A stretch of DNA of 64,000 nt, taken from PALSA-270 sp963770245. Lineage in GTDB: Bacteria; Acidobacteriota; Terriglobia; Terriglobales; Acidobacteriaceae. The notes under the pieces are model-generated. The model was not told the DNA's origin and did no database searches. It worked only from the letters and a program-made list of their open reading frames with translations. The DNA is taken from positions 124,001-188,000 of the forward strand of contig CAVYOX010000015.1 of NCBI GenBank assembly GCA_963770245.1. The letters are read 5' to 3'. Of the stretch, positions 50,817 through 59,540 are shown one piece after another. Numbering within the stretch: the first letter of the stretch is position 1; every line of letters starts with the position of its first letter. The translations under genes and the position numbers were made by a program.

Positions 50817-51938
50817 TTAATGGGTTCGCGTGCCAAACTTGAAAATCGTGACGGTATCGTACCGCTGCCCTGGCTTCAATTCCGTCGACGGGAAACTGGG
50901 GTGATTGGGAGAATCAGGAAAGTGCTCCGTCTCCAGACAGAAAGCGGTTCGAAAAGCATAGGTTTTTCCTTGTTTGCCTAGAATGGTCCCTTCTATGTGG
51001 TTCGCTGAATAGAACTGCACCCCGGGCTCCGTGGTGGACACTTCCATTGTTCTTCCGCTCGTCGGATCGTACGCGACGGCCGCCACGGCGAGCTTTCCGC
51101 TTTTGTTATCCAATACCCAATTCTGATCGTATCCCTTGGCCAGGCGTAGCTGCTCGTTGTCCTGGTCAATACGCTCTCCGATTACATGCGGAGTCCGGAA
51201 ATCGAAGGGAGTGCCTTCGACCGGAGTAATTTCTCCGGTGGGAATCAGAGTGGAATCCGCCGGAGTGTAATGGGAAGCGTTGATCTGCATCACCTGCTTC
51301 AAGATGTCTCCATTCCCCTGACCTGCTAGATTGAAATAGGAGTGGTTGGTGAGATTCACGACAGTCGGTTTGTCCGTGGTGGCGACATATTCGATGCGTA
51401 GGGCGTTCCCGACCAGTGTGTAACGGACTATGACCGCCAGGTTACCGGGGAATCCCTGGTCCCCATCTACACTCAAATGGGTAAGCTCAACTCCATTTTC
51501 AACGGGCTTCGCTTGCCACACTGCTTTGTCAAAGCCCTTACCGCCGTGCAGCGTATTGTGGCCATCATTGATGGGAAGTGTGTAGATCGTGCCTTCGAGC
51601 GTAAAGCGGCCCTTGGCGATCCGGTTTGCGTAGCGTCCTACGAGTGCGCCAAAGAAAGTGCTTTTCGCCACATAGCTATCGAGAGAATCGAACCCCAACA
51701 CAATGTCATCCATTTTCCCGCTGCGGTCGGGAGTACGCAGGGAAACAACGATACCTCCGTAGGTCATGATTCGGGCTTGGATATTCTGATCACTCAGGGT
51801 GTAAATCTCGACGGGAGTTCCGTCAGGCATGGTGCCGAACGGTACTTTCGTCACGCTAGTCTTCGCCAGCAAATTCATCGCCCATAAAGTGAGGATCAGA
51901 AAACACACTGCCTTGGAAAAGGCGATCCTTGCGAGCAT
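50817..51938 (-). CDS. Exported aldose 1-epimerase (galactose mutarotase family)
   Basis: I start at the ATG at 51938 with AAAGGA 7 bases upstream; an ATG five codons earlier is weaker. The 373-residue protein has a signal peptide (FSKAVCFLILTLWAMNLLA). The mutarotase catalytic residues are present: His in NDGHNTLHGGKGFDK and NLTNHSYFNLAGQG, and Glu in FCLETEHFPDSPNHPSFPS. It converts alpha and beta anomers of free hexoses or pentoses in the periplasm, which would feed the adjacent symporter and later dehydrogenase. It is transcribed in the same direction as the symporter upstream. Confidence 0.93.
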   Translation of the reverse strand: MLARIAFSKAVCFLILTLWAMNLLAKTSVTKVPFGTMPDGTPVEIYTLSDQNIQARIMTYGGIVVSLRTPDRSGKMDDIVLGFDSLDSYVAKSTFFGALVGRYANRIAKGRFTLEGTIYTLPINDGHNTLHGGKGFDKAVWQAKPVENGVELTHLSVDGDQGFPGNLAVIVRYTLVGNALRIEYVATTDKPTVVNLTNHSYFNLAGQGNGDILKQVMQINASHYTPADSTLIPTGEITPVEGTPFDFRTPHVIGERIDQDNEQLRLAKGYDQNWVLDNKSGKLAVAAVAYDPTSGRTMEVSTTEPGVQFYSANHIEGTILGKQGKTYAFRTAFCLETEHFPDSPNHPSFPSTELKPGQRYDTVTIFKFGTRTH

Positions 51939-52422
51939 TTTGTGTCCTTTCATGGGAAACTCGATCGAGGTCAACTCCCCGGCTACAACTGCATTTATAC
52001 GCTTCCAGCTTACGAACCGAACACACAAAATCGGTTCTCCGGCAGCCCGCTGACTGTAGTCTGAATCGCGTAAAGTCCACCAGCCAATCGGTCGCTTGCT
52101 GGCGCTCCGGCCGCGGCTGTGGTGGTGTAGAGAGTTTTTCGGTTTGCCCAGGACCCGTTCGGCTCCCGTCATGTCCTGACGCTGAACCAGCACGGCGAAC
52201 TTATGATCTGCAAGGCTAGGGTTCCATTGGCCTTTAGCTCCTGGCGAACAGCAGCGTTCGGCTCGCGGCAGGATGCATTGTCGGGTGTTTCTACGGCGAG
52301 ACACTATAGGCTTTCATCATTGACACGAGAGTGGAGTTCTTCGATATTGTCGAAAACAACGGTGCCCACGTTGCTGGAATAAGCGTGGGCCGCGTTCTTC
52401 GCAATCCATGAATCCGCGATTC
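51939..52422. other. Gap between symporter and mutarotase, with a dehydratase remnant
   Basis: Apart from the short dehydratase-like remnant at 52309-52377, no gene is supported. The mutarotase frame is open through most of the gap but without coding character. Confidence 0.4.
52309..52377 (-). pseudogene. 69-base remnant of an IlvD/Edd-type dehydratase gene
   Basis: The stretch repeats 58113-58181 of the dehydratase gene almost base for base over its first 31 bases and well beyond. The minus-strand frame reads VVFDNIEELHSRVNDESL, against VVFEDVDELHSRVNDESL in the intact gene. Nothing else of that gene is present nearby. Confidence 0.75.
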
Positions 52423-54027
52423 TTACCAAAGGAGCCAATACAGTACAACAGTGATTGCAGATAGGACAGCCAGCTGCAAGCGCCAATCGAATATCCCGCG
52501 AAAGCGTTCCGCTTGACCTTTCCAATTGATTGTAAGTCGCTCAAGTTTTGCCGGGTCGGTTTTCTTCGTGAAGGAGGACACGACAAACAATATAATGATG
52601 CCGGCAAGCGTTCCCCAAAGTCCACGGTACGTGTAATTTAGAGTCAGCGGACTCGCATGGAGCAAAGGAAAGAGCCTGCTGCCCGCTAAGGGACCGAGCA
52701 ACTGGTCCGTCACAAATACAACGCTAAATACGGAGCCGACCAAAACCGACGCAAGTGCGCCCGCTGCCGTCACACGTTTGCTCAGGATGCCGAACACGAT
52801 TGCCGGAGCAACTGGCAATTCGAGGTAAAGGGTAACGGCCTGCAGGTATTTATACAGCCCATCTGGCGTTTTGTAGACGGCATATGCCGCCGTGATGCCG
52901 AGCAGCGTTGCCACCACGATCGCAATCCTTCCCAGTAGGACTTGGGCTCGCTCCCCGGTTCGCGGGCGAAAATGAAGGACGAAGTCACGCACCGCGAGCG
53001 TGGAAACCGAATTCATCACCGACAGGGTCGAACCGATGAGAGAAGCGAGCAAAGCGGCTAGTAGCAGTCCGCGAATTCCAGTGGGCAGCAGTTCGTTGAG
53101 CAGAGTCACAAATGTAGTCTTGCTGTCTCTCCCGGGAAAGAGTGCCAAGGCGATGACCCCCGGCAGAGCGAAGATGAAAACGGGCGAGAGTTTCAGAAGA
53201 ACGGTAAACATGGCGCCCCAACGCGCCTGCTCGATGTTTCGCGCGCCCAGCACGCGCTGGACGTTCACCTGGTCAACCCCCCAGTAGAACGTGCCAGCGT
53301 ATATCGCTGTAAGGATAACGCCCCAAAACGGGTAATTTGGGTCGGTGTAAGGTTTCGCGATGTGCACCGCACGAGGGACACTTAGGGCAAGCTGGTGCCA
53401 TCCTCCCACTCGGTGCAGCCCCGTGAATACCATGATGGTGCAGCCGAGAATGATAATTCCAGTCTGGATCGAATCGGTGTATGCGACCGCGGTAAATCCG
53501 CCGATAATCGTTACGCCCGCGGCAACCGCTCCCATGACCCAGACCACCGTCATCACGTCCCAACCAATGAGTCCACGTAATACCAGTGCGCCTGCATAGA
53601 GATGGAACGCCATCTTTGTCGTGATGGAAATCGCCAGCATCAGCCCGGAAAAGAGAACGCGAGCCGCGGGGTGATAGCGCGTCTCGAGAAATTCGGGCGT
53701 GGTGAACACCCGGTTCCGAATGTAGAACGGAAACAGGAACATGGCAGCAAAGCCGAGGCACCAACAGGTTGTGAGCTCGACTGTTCCAGCTGAGAGTCCG
53801 TAGCGATAGGCATCGCCCGAAAGCCCAACTAGGTGCTCTGCCCCGATATTGGTCGCAAACAAAGAGGCGCCCACGAGTGGCCAGGGAAGGCTGCGGTCAG
53901 CCAGAAAAAAGCGAGTGCTGTCCGTGGACGATTTCTTACGGACAGCAAGATATAGTCCCAGAAGGATACTCGAGCTTAGGACCACGAGACAAATGGACCA
54001 GTCGACTAAACCGAGGGAAAAAGACAT
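52423..54027 (-). CDS. Sodium/solute symporter (SSS family)
   Basis: The 534-residue membrane protein has about 13-14 helices of the LeuT-like SSS fold. Signs are DSTRFFLADRSLPWPLVGAS, LFATNIGAEHLVGLSGDAY, FLETRYHPAARVLFSGLML and TFYWGVDQVNVQRVLGARN. Members import sugars, sugar acids or other solutes with Na+. The nearest relations from memory are sugar-type transporters (SGLT-like). It lies between the mutarotase and an SDR dehydrogenase in the same direction, which suggests it imports the sugar the SDR then oxidises. The start at the ATG at 54027 fits the family. Confidence 0.9.
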   Translation of the reverse strand: MSFSLGLVDWSICLVVLSSSILLGLYLAVRKKSSTDSTRFFLADRSLPWPLVGASLFATNIGAEHLVGLSGDAYRYGLSAGTVELTTCWCLGFAAMFLFPFYIRNRVFTTPEFLETRYHPAARVLFSGLMLAISITTKMAFHLYAGALVLRGLIGWDVMTVVWVMGAVAAGVTIIGGFTAVAYTDSIQTGIIILGCTIMVFTGLHRVGGWHQLALSVPRAVHIAKPYTDPNYPFWGVILTAIYAGTFYWGVDQVNVQRVLGARNIEQARWGAMFTVLLKLSPVFIFALPGVIALALFPGRDSKTTFVTLLNELLPTGIRGLLLAALLASLIGSTLSVMNSVSTLAVRDFVLHFRPRTGERAQVLLGRIAIVVATLLGITAAYAVYKTPDGLYKYLQAVTLYLELPVAPAIVFGILSKRVTAAGALASVLVGSVFSVVFVTDQLLGPLAGSRLFPLLHASPLTLNYTYRGLWGTLAGIIILFVVSSFTKKTDPAKLERLTINWKGQAERFRGIFDWRLQLAVLSAITVVLYWLLW

Positions 54028-54136
54028 GTGTTGTTCCCGGAAATTTGAGTTTCGTGAGGGTAACGCGCGTCACCTGCTCCCGCGAATGTTCGACTGACGT
54101 GAGTCGAACCACTACCGGCTAGAAACGCAGTAACAT

Positions 54137-54889
54137 TCACTGCGAGGTGAGTCCTCCGTCAATGATCCAATTGCAGCCAGTGATCGACATAGCCGACGGA
54201 CTGAACAAGAAGGCGACAACGTCTGCTATTTCTTCTACGGTAATGAACCTCTTCACCAAGAGACGGTCCAAGAGGGCTTTGACGACAATCTCACCCTCGG
54301 CGATTAAGTATTCGCTATTTGTGGTGAGTACGGCACCAGGTGAAATGGTTGCCACTCGTATCCGCGGCGCTAACTCCACCGCCATGGCTCGGCCCATCGC
54401 GACCAAAGCGCCTTTGGTGGATGCGTACGCAGTCAAATTTGCATTGCCGATGACAGCATTCACGGAAGCGATGTTCACGATGCAAGGATCTGGGACGCCG
54501 TCGCGAACCGCTTTGGCGAACTCCTGACTGAGAAAGAATGGGGCTCTCTGATTGATCGCGACAACGCGGTCGTATTCTAAGATAGTCGTTTCACCAAATG
54601 GTTTGTGGAAACTCCAAGCCGCGCAGTTTACCAAGCCATCCAGCACGCCCACTTTTTCCAATGCCGAGCGCATCAGGTCGCGTGCGGCGTCCGGCTCAGC
54701 CAAATCCCTCACCAAGGCGATCGCCGAATTTGAAAGGGGAGGATCGGCAAGGCGGTCCTTGACGACCGAATCGCAATCGACGAGAACCAATCGGGCTCCG
54801 GCACCAGCCAGCCGGCGGGCAATTCCAAGACCTAGGCCCTGAGCGGCTCCCGTAACAAGAATTGTGCGGTCTTTTAGATCGATATCCAT
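54137..54889 (-). CDS. SDR-family sugar dehydrogenase
   Basis: The 250-residue Rossmann-fold oxidoreductase has the NAD(P) motif TGAAQGLGLGIARRL and the catalytic Ser, Tyr and Lys in IVNIASVNAVIGNANLTAYA and STKG. Asp37 region LVDCD after the second strand favours NAD over NADP. The end, MSITGCNWIIDGGLTSQ, is typical. In this setting (next to symporter, aldolase and dehydratase) it most likely oxidises an aldose to its lactone or a sugar acid to a keto acid. The exact substrate is unknown. Confidence 0.87.
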   Translation of the reverse strand: MDIDLKDRTILVTGAAQGLGLGIARRLAGAGARLVLVDCDSVVKDRLADPPLSNSAIALVRDLAEPDAARDLMRSALEKVGVLDGLVNCAAWSFHKPFGETTILEYDRVVAINQRAPFFLSQEFAKAVRDGVPDPCIVNIASVNAVIGNANLTAYASTKGALVAMGRAMAVELAPRIRVATISPGAVLTTNSEYLIAEGEIVVKALLDRLLVKRFITVEEIADVVAFLFSPSAMSITGCNWIIDGGLTSQ

Positions 54890-55186
54890 ATCTCACACCA
54901 ACATGATGCCTAAGTGGGGAGGTATTTTAAGAGCACGAAACGGAAGAACCGTGGCCTGCAAATGCTCCCCGCGTAGCGTATTCCACGAATTAGGTCGCGT
55001 CGCCGAATGTCTTCGAAGATGATGGGACGCTGTACCACGATGGGTTACAGCCGTGGTTGGACTGGGCAGCATCCCGCTTCCAAACGTTAAGCAGCGACTA
55101 ATGCAAGGCATCGTAGTTTGTTGTCACTAGTAGAACGTGACAACCTCCTGTTGGATCGATTGTCCGGATATTTGCTACGTGGTGCT

Positions 55187-56116
55187 CTAAATCTCACCCA
55201 AGCCCACAAGCAACTCCCTCAACTGCTCGGCATGCTCTCGAGAAATGGCAGAAAGAGGTCTTCGACTCTCCCCTACTGGGATTCCGCGCAAAAGAGCCGA
55301 CTCGCGGGTGACTGCAAGCCAATGCGGGTCGTTATTTGGCGTGGAGACAGCACGAAATTCGAGTCTTATTAAAGGTACCAGGGGGTAAAAAAGTTCGCGC
55401 GCTGCACTTAGGTTCTTTTCAACCGCCAATAACCTATATAGCCTCACGGCTCGGCTGGGCACAATCATCGGCAAACAACTGATCCAGCCGTCAGCGCCGA
55501 CCGCGAGTCCTTCAAACGCAATCAAATCGTTACCTACAAACACAGGAAACGACGGTCCACAAAGAAGCTTGGTGTCGCGGATCCTGGCGACTTCAGAGGT
55601 TGACCACTTCACTGACTGCACCACACCCTCTTCTGCCAGCTGTTGAACCTCTTCAGGCGAAACGTCGATGCCACTTGTGCCGGGGACGTTGTAGAGCATC
55701 ACCGGAAGGCCTACAGCTTCTCGCACTCTCCGCAAATGATCGAAAACGTCGCGCTTGGGCGGTCGGAAGCCATACGGCGGCATAACCATGAGCCCCTTGC
55801 ACCCGGCACATTTTGCATGCCGACCAAACTCAATTGCAGCCCTCGTGCTGTATTCAACGACTCCGCCTAATATCGGAACTTTGGCGCCAGCTTCAGCCAT
55901 CACCGCATCCAGCACGGCCTTCCGCTCGGTCATAGTGAGCGCGAGGGGCTCGCCAGAGCTGCCCATTGGAACCAAACCATCGACGCCTTGGGCGAGGAGG
56001 AAGTTTACAAATGCACGGGTTCCGCTCAGGCTCACAGTTTCGTCTTTCTCAAATGCAGTGATGGTGGGAGCATACACGCCTCGAGGGGAAAAGACATTGG
56101 GAGCAATCGCGGACAA
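55187..56116 (-). CDS. DHDPS/KDG-aldolase-family lyase
   Basis: The 309-residue (beta/alpha)8 enzyme has the family signs MGSSGEPLALT (pyruvate pocket), YNVPGTSGIDVS with the catalytic Tyr, and a Schiff-base Lys in VQSVKWSTSEVA. The family includes dihydrodipicolinate synthase and 2-keto-3-deoxy-sugar-acid aldolases and dehydratases. Neighbouring dehydratase, SDR and sugar transporters favour a KDG-type aldolase that yields pyruvate plus an aldehyde. Dihydrodipicolinate synthase itself would usually sit with lysine genes, which are absent here. Confidence 0.85.
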   Translation of the reverse strand: MSAIAPNVFSPRGVYAPTITAFEKDETVSLSGTRAFVNFLLAQGVDGLVPMGSSGEPLALTMTERKAVLDAVMAEAGAKVPILGGVVEYSTRAAIEFGRHAKCAGCKGLMVMPPYGFRPPKRDVFDHLRRVREAVGLPVMLYNVPGTSGIDVSPEEVQQLAEEGVVQSVKWSTSEVARIRDTKLLCGPSFPVFVGNDLIAFEGLAVGADGWISCLPMIVPSRAVRLYRLLAVEKNLSAARELFYPLVPLIRLEFRAVSTPNNDPHWLAVTRESALLRGIPVGESRRPLSAISREHAEQLRELLVGLGEI

Positions 56117-56623
56117 TCTAGCCTCCTTAGGCTACCGACCAGCCTCGCAGCTCATCGAACCCACCATTGAACCGCGTCACTGCCTCGGTGAAGCGAGAAC
56201 ACCCTAGCATGGGCCGGGCTGGATTTCAATCTGCGGAGCCGAAAGAGGAACCGAAGGAACTGTTGCGGCGGCGTGGAGAGTTGCTGGAACCAGCTTCGCA
56301 CCGCCTATGAGACAGTGGAAGACATGCGTGTAAGTCGCTGCGGCTAATACATTCCAAAATAATACATCGAACATTATCACAATACCTTTTGTCGAGGCAG
56401 GCAGGATACTGCCGATGCGTCTTGCGACGATGTGCTGTAGTATGCGTCTACCAGCCAGAGCGAAATCGAGCTGGGGCGCGGCTTCCACAGGCTGGACAAA
56501 ATCTCAACTTGCAGGTGTGGTGGACGAGCTTCCGCTCAGTTTTCTGAGGCAAAGATAGACTTCGGCGCCTACTGTTTCAGCCGACTATGAATCTGACAAT
56601 CTTGCCCCGGTGAGATCTTCAAA
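56117..56623. promoter_or_regulatory. Divergent control region between aldolase and MBL genes
   Basis: No gene is supported in this 507-base stretch. Two exact TAATACAT words (56345-56352 and 56360-56367) lie 15 bases apart in a locally AT-rich segment with a minus-strand TGATAAT. They could be operator sites for a regulator such as the LacI protein at the window end, and the setting suggests shared control of the divergent genes. No promoter could be fixed with confidence. Confidence 0.3.
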
Positions 56624-57589
56624 ATGCAGCGGCTATTCGAAAATGTATTCATAATTGACGGAGAAATCGGCGGCCGGCCTCTCCAGTTGGTCTATCTCAG
56701 AGGAACAGTAGCTGCAATGCTTCTTGACACTGGTTGTGCCGCAGATCCGCGCGAGGTAATTGCTCCACAAATACGGGAAGCGGGTGGGAATATTGAAGAT
56801 CTCACCTGGATACTGAGCACACATCCGGATCTTGACCATATCGGCGGAAATTATGCGGCCAAGCAGCTCGCGCCCAAAGCGTTGCTGGCATGTGGAGACG
56901 CAGACCGGCACATCTGCACCGGGCTTGATGCGCTCCTGAAGTACCGATATGACCTTTATCGGGCAGATCACCAGATATTTCATTCAGGAGATAAGCTGGC
57001 GAGGATAAAGGCCCTCGCCGGGCCACCTCAACCGATCGACGTAACATTCCGGGGGGGAGAGCATCTGCGACTTGCTCCCGGGTGGGAAGTTGAAGTAATG
57101 GCCGTGCCGGGTCACGCCAAAGGACACCTCGCCATCTATGATCCAGCCCACAAGGCGCTGTACGGGGCCGATGCCATTCATGGCAGCGTGTATATGGGCC
57201 TGGATGGAACCGCAAAGTTTTGCCCCACCTACGCGGATATAGATGATTATCTGAGCACGATCCAATTGATCGAGCACATGCCGATTACTACTTACGTGGG
57301 CTGCCACTGGCCCGTGAAGACGTATGGGCAAATCGCAGAGTTCTGCCGGGAATCAAGAGCTTTCGTGGAAAAGGCCGATGTCTTATTGCTGTCTCTACTC
57401 AGGAAGCCGCACTCCTTGCGCGAGATGTGCGAGCAACTTGGTCCACAACTCGGCGAGTGGCCACGCGCGGTGGATCTGGACTTGGCGTGCGCACTCGAGG
57501 GCCACGTCAAAAGATGGCTAAATCGCGGCAAGCTGCGGGCCAACGTACGCACCCAGGCGCCAAGGGTCCTTGAATTCGTCCTGAAGTAA
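56624..57589 (+). CDS. MBL-fold metallo-hydrolase
   Basis: The 321-residue protein has the metallo-beta-lactamase metal motif STHPDLDHIGGNYA, a later His in AVPGHAKGHLAIYD and an Asp in LYGADAIHG. A C-terminal helical extension (about 220-321) contains LLLSLLRKPHSLREMCEQLG. It has no signal peptide and is cytoplasmic. It starts opposite the aldolase and converges on the sugar-acid dehydratase; within a sugar-acid pathway it is a candidate sugar lactonase, though the fold also includes thioesterases, glyoxalases and nucleases. A winged-helix-like tail is possible. Confidence 0.85.
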   Translation: MQRLFENVFIIDGEIGGRPLQLVYLRGTVAAMLLDTGCAADPREVIAPQIREAGGNIEDLTWILSTHPDLDHIGGNYAAKQLAPKALLACGDADRHICTGLDALLKYRYDLYRADHQIFHSGDKLARIKALAGPPQPIDVTFRGGEHLRLAPGWEVEVMAVPGHAKGHLAIYDPAHKALYGADAIHGSVYMGLDGTAKFCPTYADIDDYLSTIQLIEHMPITTYVGCHWPVKTYGQIAEFCRESRAFVEKADVLLLSLLRKPHSLREMCEQLGPQLGEWPRAVDLDLACALEGHVKRWLNRGKLRANVRTQAPRVLEFVLK

Positions 57590-57663
57590 ATTCGCGAGCT
57601 CGTTTCACCCTTCGTTGTCGTCGTTCGGCAGCAGGCCTACATCGGCGCCTCCCCGTTCCTTCT

Positions 57664-59376
57664 TTAATGGGAGTCTCGTGGAATTGGAGCACCACTGCCC
57701 CCCACCAAGAAGTCGAAGTCGGCTCCCTCATGTGCCTGAAGCACATGGTCGAAATACAGTTTTGCCCACCCACGTAGGGGACCGAGCGGCGGTGTCCACT
57801 GCGCGCGGCGTTGACTCAGGGTTCGATCGTCCACGTCCAGCTGAATCAGCCGACCCGGCACGTCGAGCGTAATCATGTCGCCCGTGCGCACCAGCGCTAG
57901 CGGCCCACCAGCCGCGGCTTCAGGAGACACGTGAAGCACGACGGTTCCGTAAGCGGTACCACTCATGCGCGCATCCGAAACCCGGACCATGTCCGTAACG
58001 CCTTTGCGCAACAGTTTGGCCGGTATCGGCATATTCCCAACTTCCGCCATGCCGGGGTACCCGCGAGGGCCACAGTTCTTAAGGACCATCACGCAATTTC
58101 CATCGATGTCCAGGCTTTCATCATTGACACGAGAGTGGAGTTCGTCGACGTCCTCGAAAACAACGGCGCGCCCGCGATGCTGGAGGAGGTGAGGGCCCGC
58201 CGCCGAGGGCTTGATCACAGCGCCATTCGGCGCGAGATTGCCCCGCAGCACGGCAATGCCAGCGTGGGATTTGAATGGCTCTGCAAAAGGGCGGATCACT
58301 TCCCGGTTCCAGCACTCTGCATTGGCGACATTCTCCCAAATTGTCTGCCCATTCGCTGTCAAAGCCTCACGATGCAGCACCCCGGCTTCGCCCAACTCCC
58401 GGAGCACTACGGGAAGCCCACCGGCATAGTAGAAATCTTCCATGAGGTGTTTTCCCGAAGGCTGCAGGTCAAGCAGACAAGGCAGCCCTGATCCTAGCCG
58501 ATCCCAATCATCAAGCTCAAGCGGCACGCCCACCCGTCGGGCGATCGCGATCAAATGAATGACCGCGTTCGTGGACCCTCCGACAGCGGCGTTATTGAAA
58601 ATGGCATTTTCCATTGCTGTACGCGTCAGGATCTTAGAAATGCGAAGGTCTTCTTGCACCATCTGGACGATACGGCGTCCAGTCAATTGAGCGAGGGTGT
58701 TGCGGCGTGCATCCACCGCGGGGATGGCAGCGTTTCCGGGGAGGCTGATGCCCAGGGCTTCCACCATACTGGCCATAGTCGAGGCCGTTCCCATGGTCAT
58801 GCAATGCCCTTTCGACCGGTTCATACAGCTCTCAGCTTCGAAAAATTCACTGAGCGGCATGGTCCCAGCGCCCACCTTTTCGATCATCTTGAACACGCCC
58901 GTGCCGGAACCAAGTTCAGCGCCGCGGAATTTGCCATTCAACATCGGGCCGCCGGATAGGCCAATCGTAGGCAGGTCACACGAGGCCGCTCCCATGAGCA
59001 GGGATGGGGTGGTCTTATCGCAGCCCATCAGCAGGACAACTCCGTCGATCGGATTTCCCCGAATCGACTCCTCCACGTCCATGCTGGCGAGATTGCGGAA
59101 AAGCATCGCGGTAGGGCGCAATTGTGATTCGGCCAGAGACATTACAGGAAATTCCAGAGGGAAACCACCGGACTCCCACACGCCACGCTTCACCCATTCC
59201 GCGAGCTCGCGAAAATGGGCATTGCAGGGATTCAACTCAGACCACGTGTTACAGATGCCAATGACCGGTCGGCTGAATACATCGTGGGGCCAGCCTTGAT
59301 TCTTCATCCAGCTTCGGTGCGAGAATCCGTCGCGATCATTTCTTCCATACCAGCTTTGACTGCGTAGCTTGCTCAT
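57664..59376 (-). CDS. IlvD/Edd-family sugar acid dehydratase
   Basis: The 570-residue iron-sulfur enzyme has cluster Cys in GICNTWSELNPCNAHF, LLMGCDKTTPSLLMGA and SKGHCMTMGTASTMAS. The C-terminal lid has AVVFEDVDELHSRVNDESLD and SDARMSGTAYG. IlvD itself normally carries a slightly different first motif. The SELNPCNAHFRELAEWVKRG stretch is typical, from memory, of pentonate or hexonate dehydratases such as L-arabinonate dehydratase. It would turn an aldonate into a 2-keto-3-deoxy acid for the nearby aldolase. It follows the two GH30 genes on the same strand. Confidence 0.88.
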   Translation of the reverse strand: MSKLRSQSWYGRNDRDGFSHRSWMKNQGWPHDVFSRPVIGICNTWSELNPCNAHFRELAEWVKRGVWESGGFPLEFPVMSLAESQLRPTAMLFRNLASMDVEESIRGNPIDGVVLLMGCDKTTPSLLMGAASCDLPTIGLSGGPMLNGKFRGAELGSGTGVFKMIEKVGAGTMPLSEFFEAESCMNRSKGHCMTMGTASTMASMVEALGISLPGNAAIPAVDARRNTLAQLTGRRIVQMVQEDLRISKILTRTAMENAIFNNAAVGGSTNAVIHLIAIARRVGVPLELDDWDRLGSGLPCLLDLQPSGKHLMEDFYYAGGLPVVLRELGEAGVLHREALTANGQTIWENVANAECWNREVIRPFAEPFKSHAGIAVLRGNLAPNGAVIKPSAAGPHLLQHRGRAVVFEDVDELHSRVNDESLDIDGNCVMVLKNCGPRGYPGMAEVGNMPIPAKLLRKGVTDMVRVSDARMSGTAYGTVVLHVSPEAAAGGPLALVRTGDMITLDVPGRLIQLDVDDRTLSQRRAQWTPPLGPLRGWAKLYFDHVLQAHEGADFDFLVGGSGAPIPRDSH

Positions 59377-59540
59377 GCGTTCTTCTCCGTTTCTCGATCC
59401 AGATACCCAGGCATTTCAGTCTATGAACACGCTCGGCAGCAATCGAAAACTTGAATGCCCCAACGCCGACAGGACGGACCGAGCGTGATGGCTGGAGAAG
59501 GCTTGAGTCAAAAGTCCAGCCGCTTCGGGCGGCTCCATGA

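Noticed and set aside
51954..52304. 117-residue N-terminal extension of the mutarotase
   Set aside because: No signal or domain in the extension; a clean signal peptide and ribosome site occur at 51938.
56204..56488. 94-codon minus-strand frame in the divergent control region
   Set aside because: No ribosome site or recognisable fold, and it covers the AT-rich putative operator patch.
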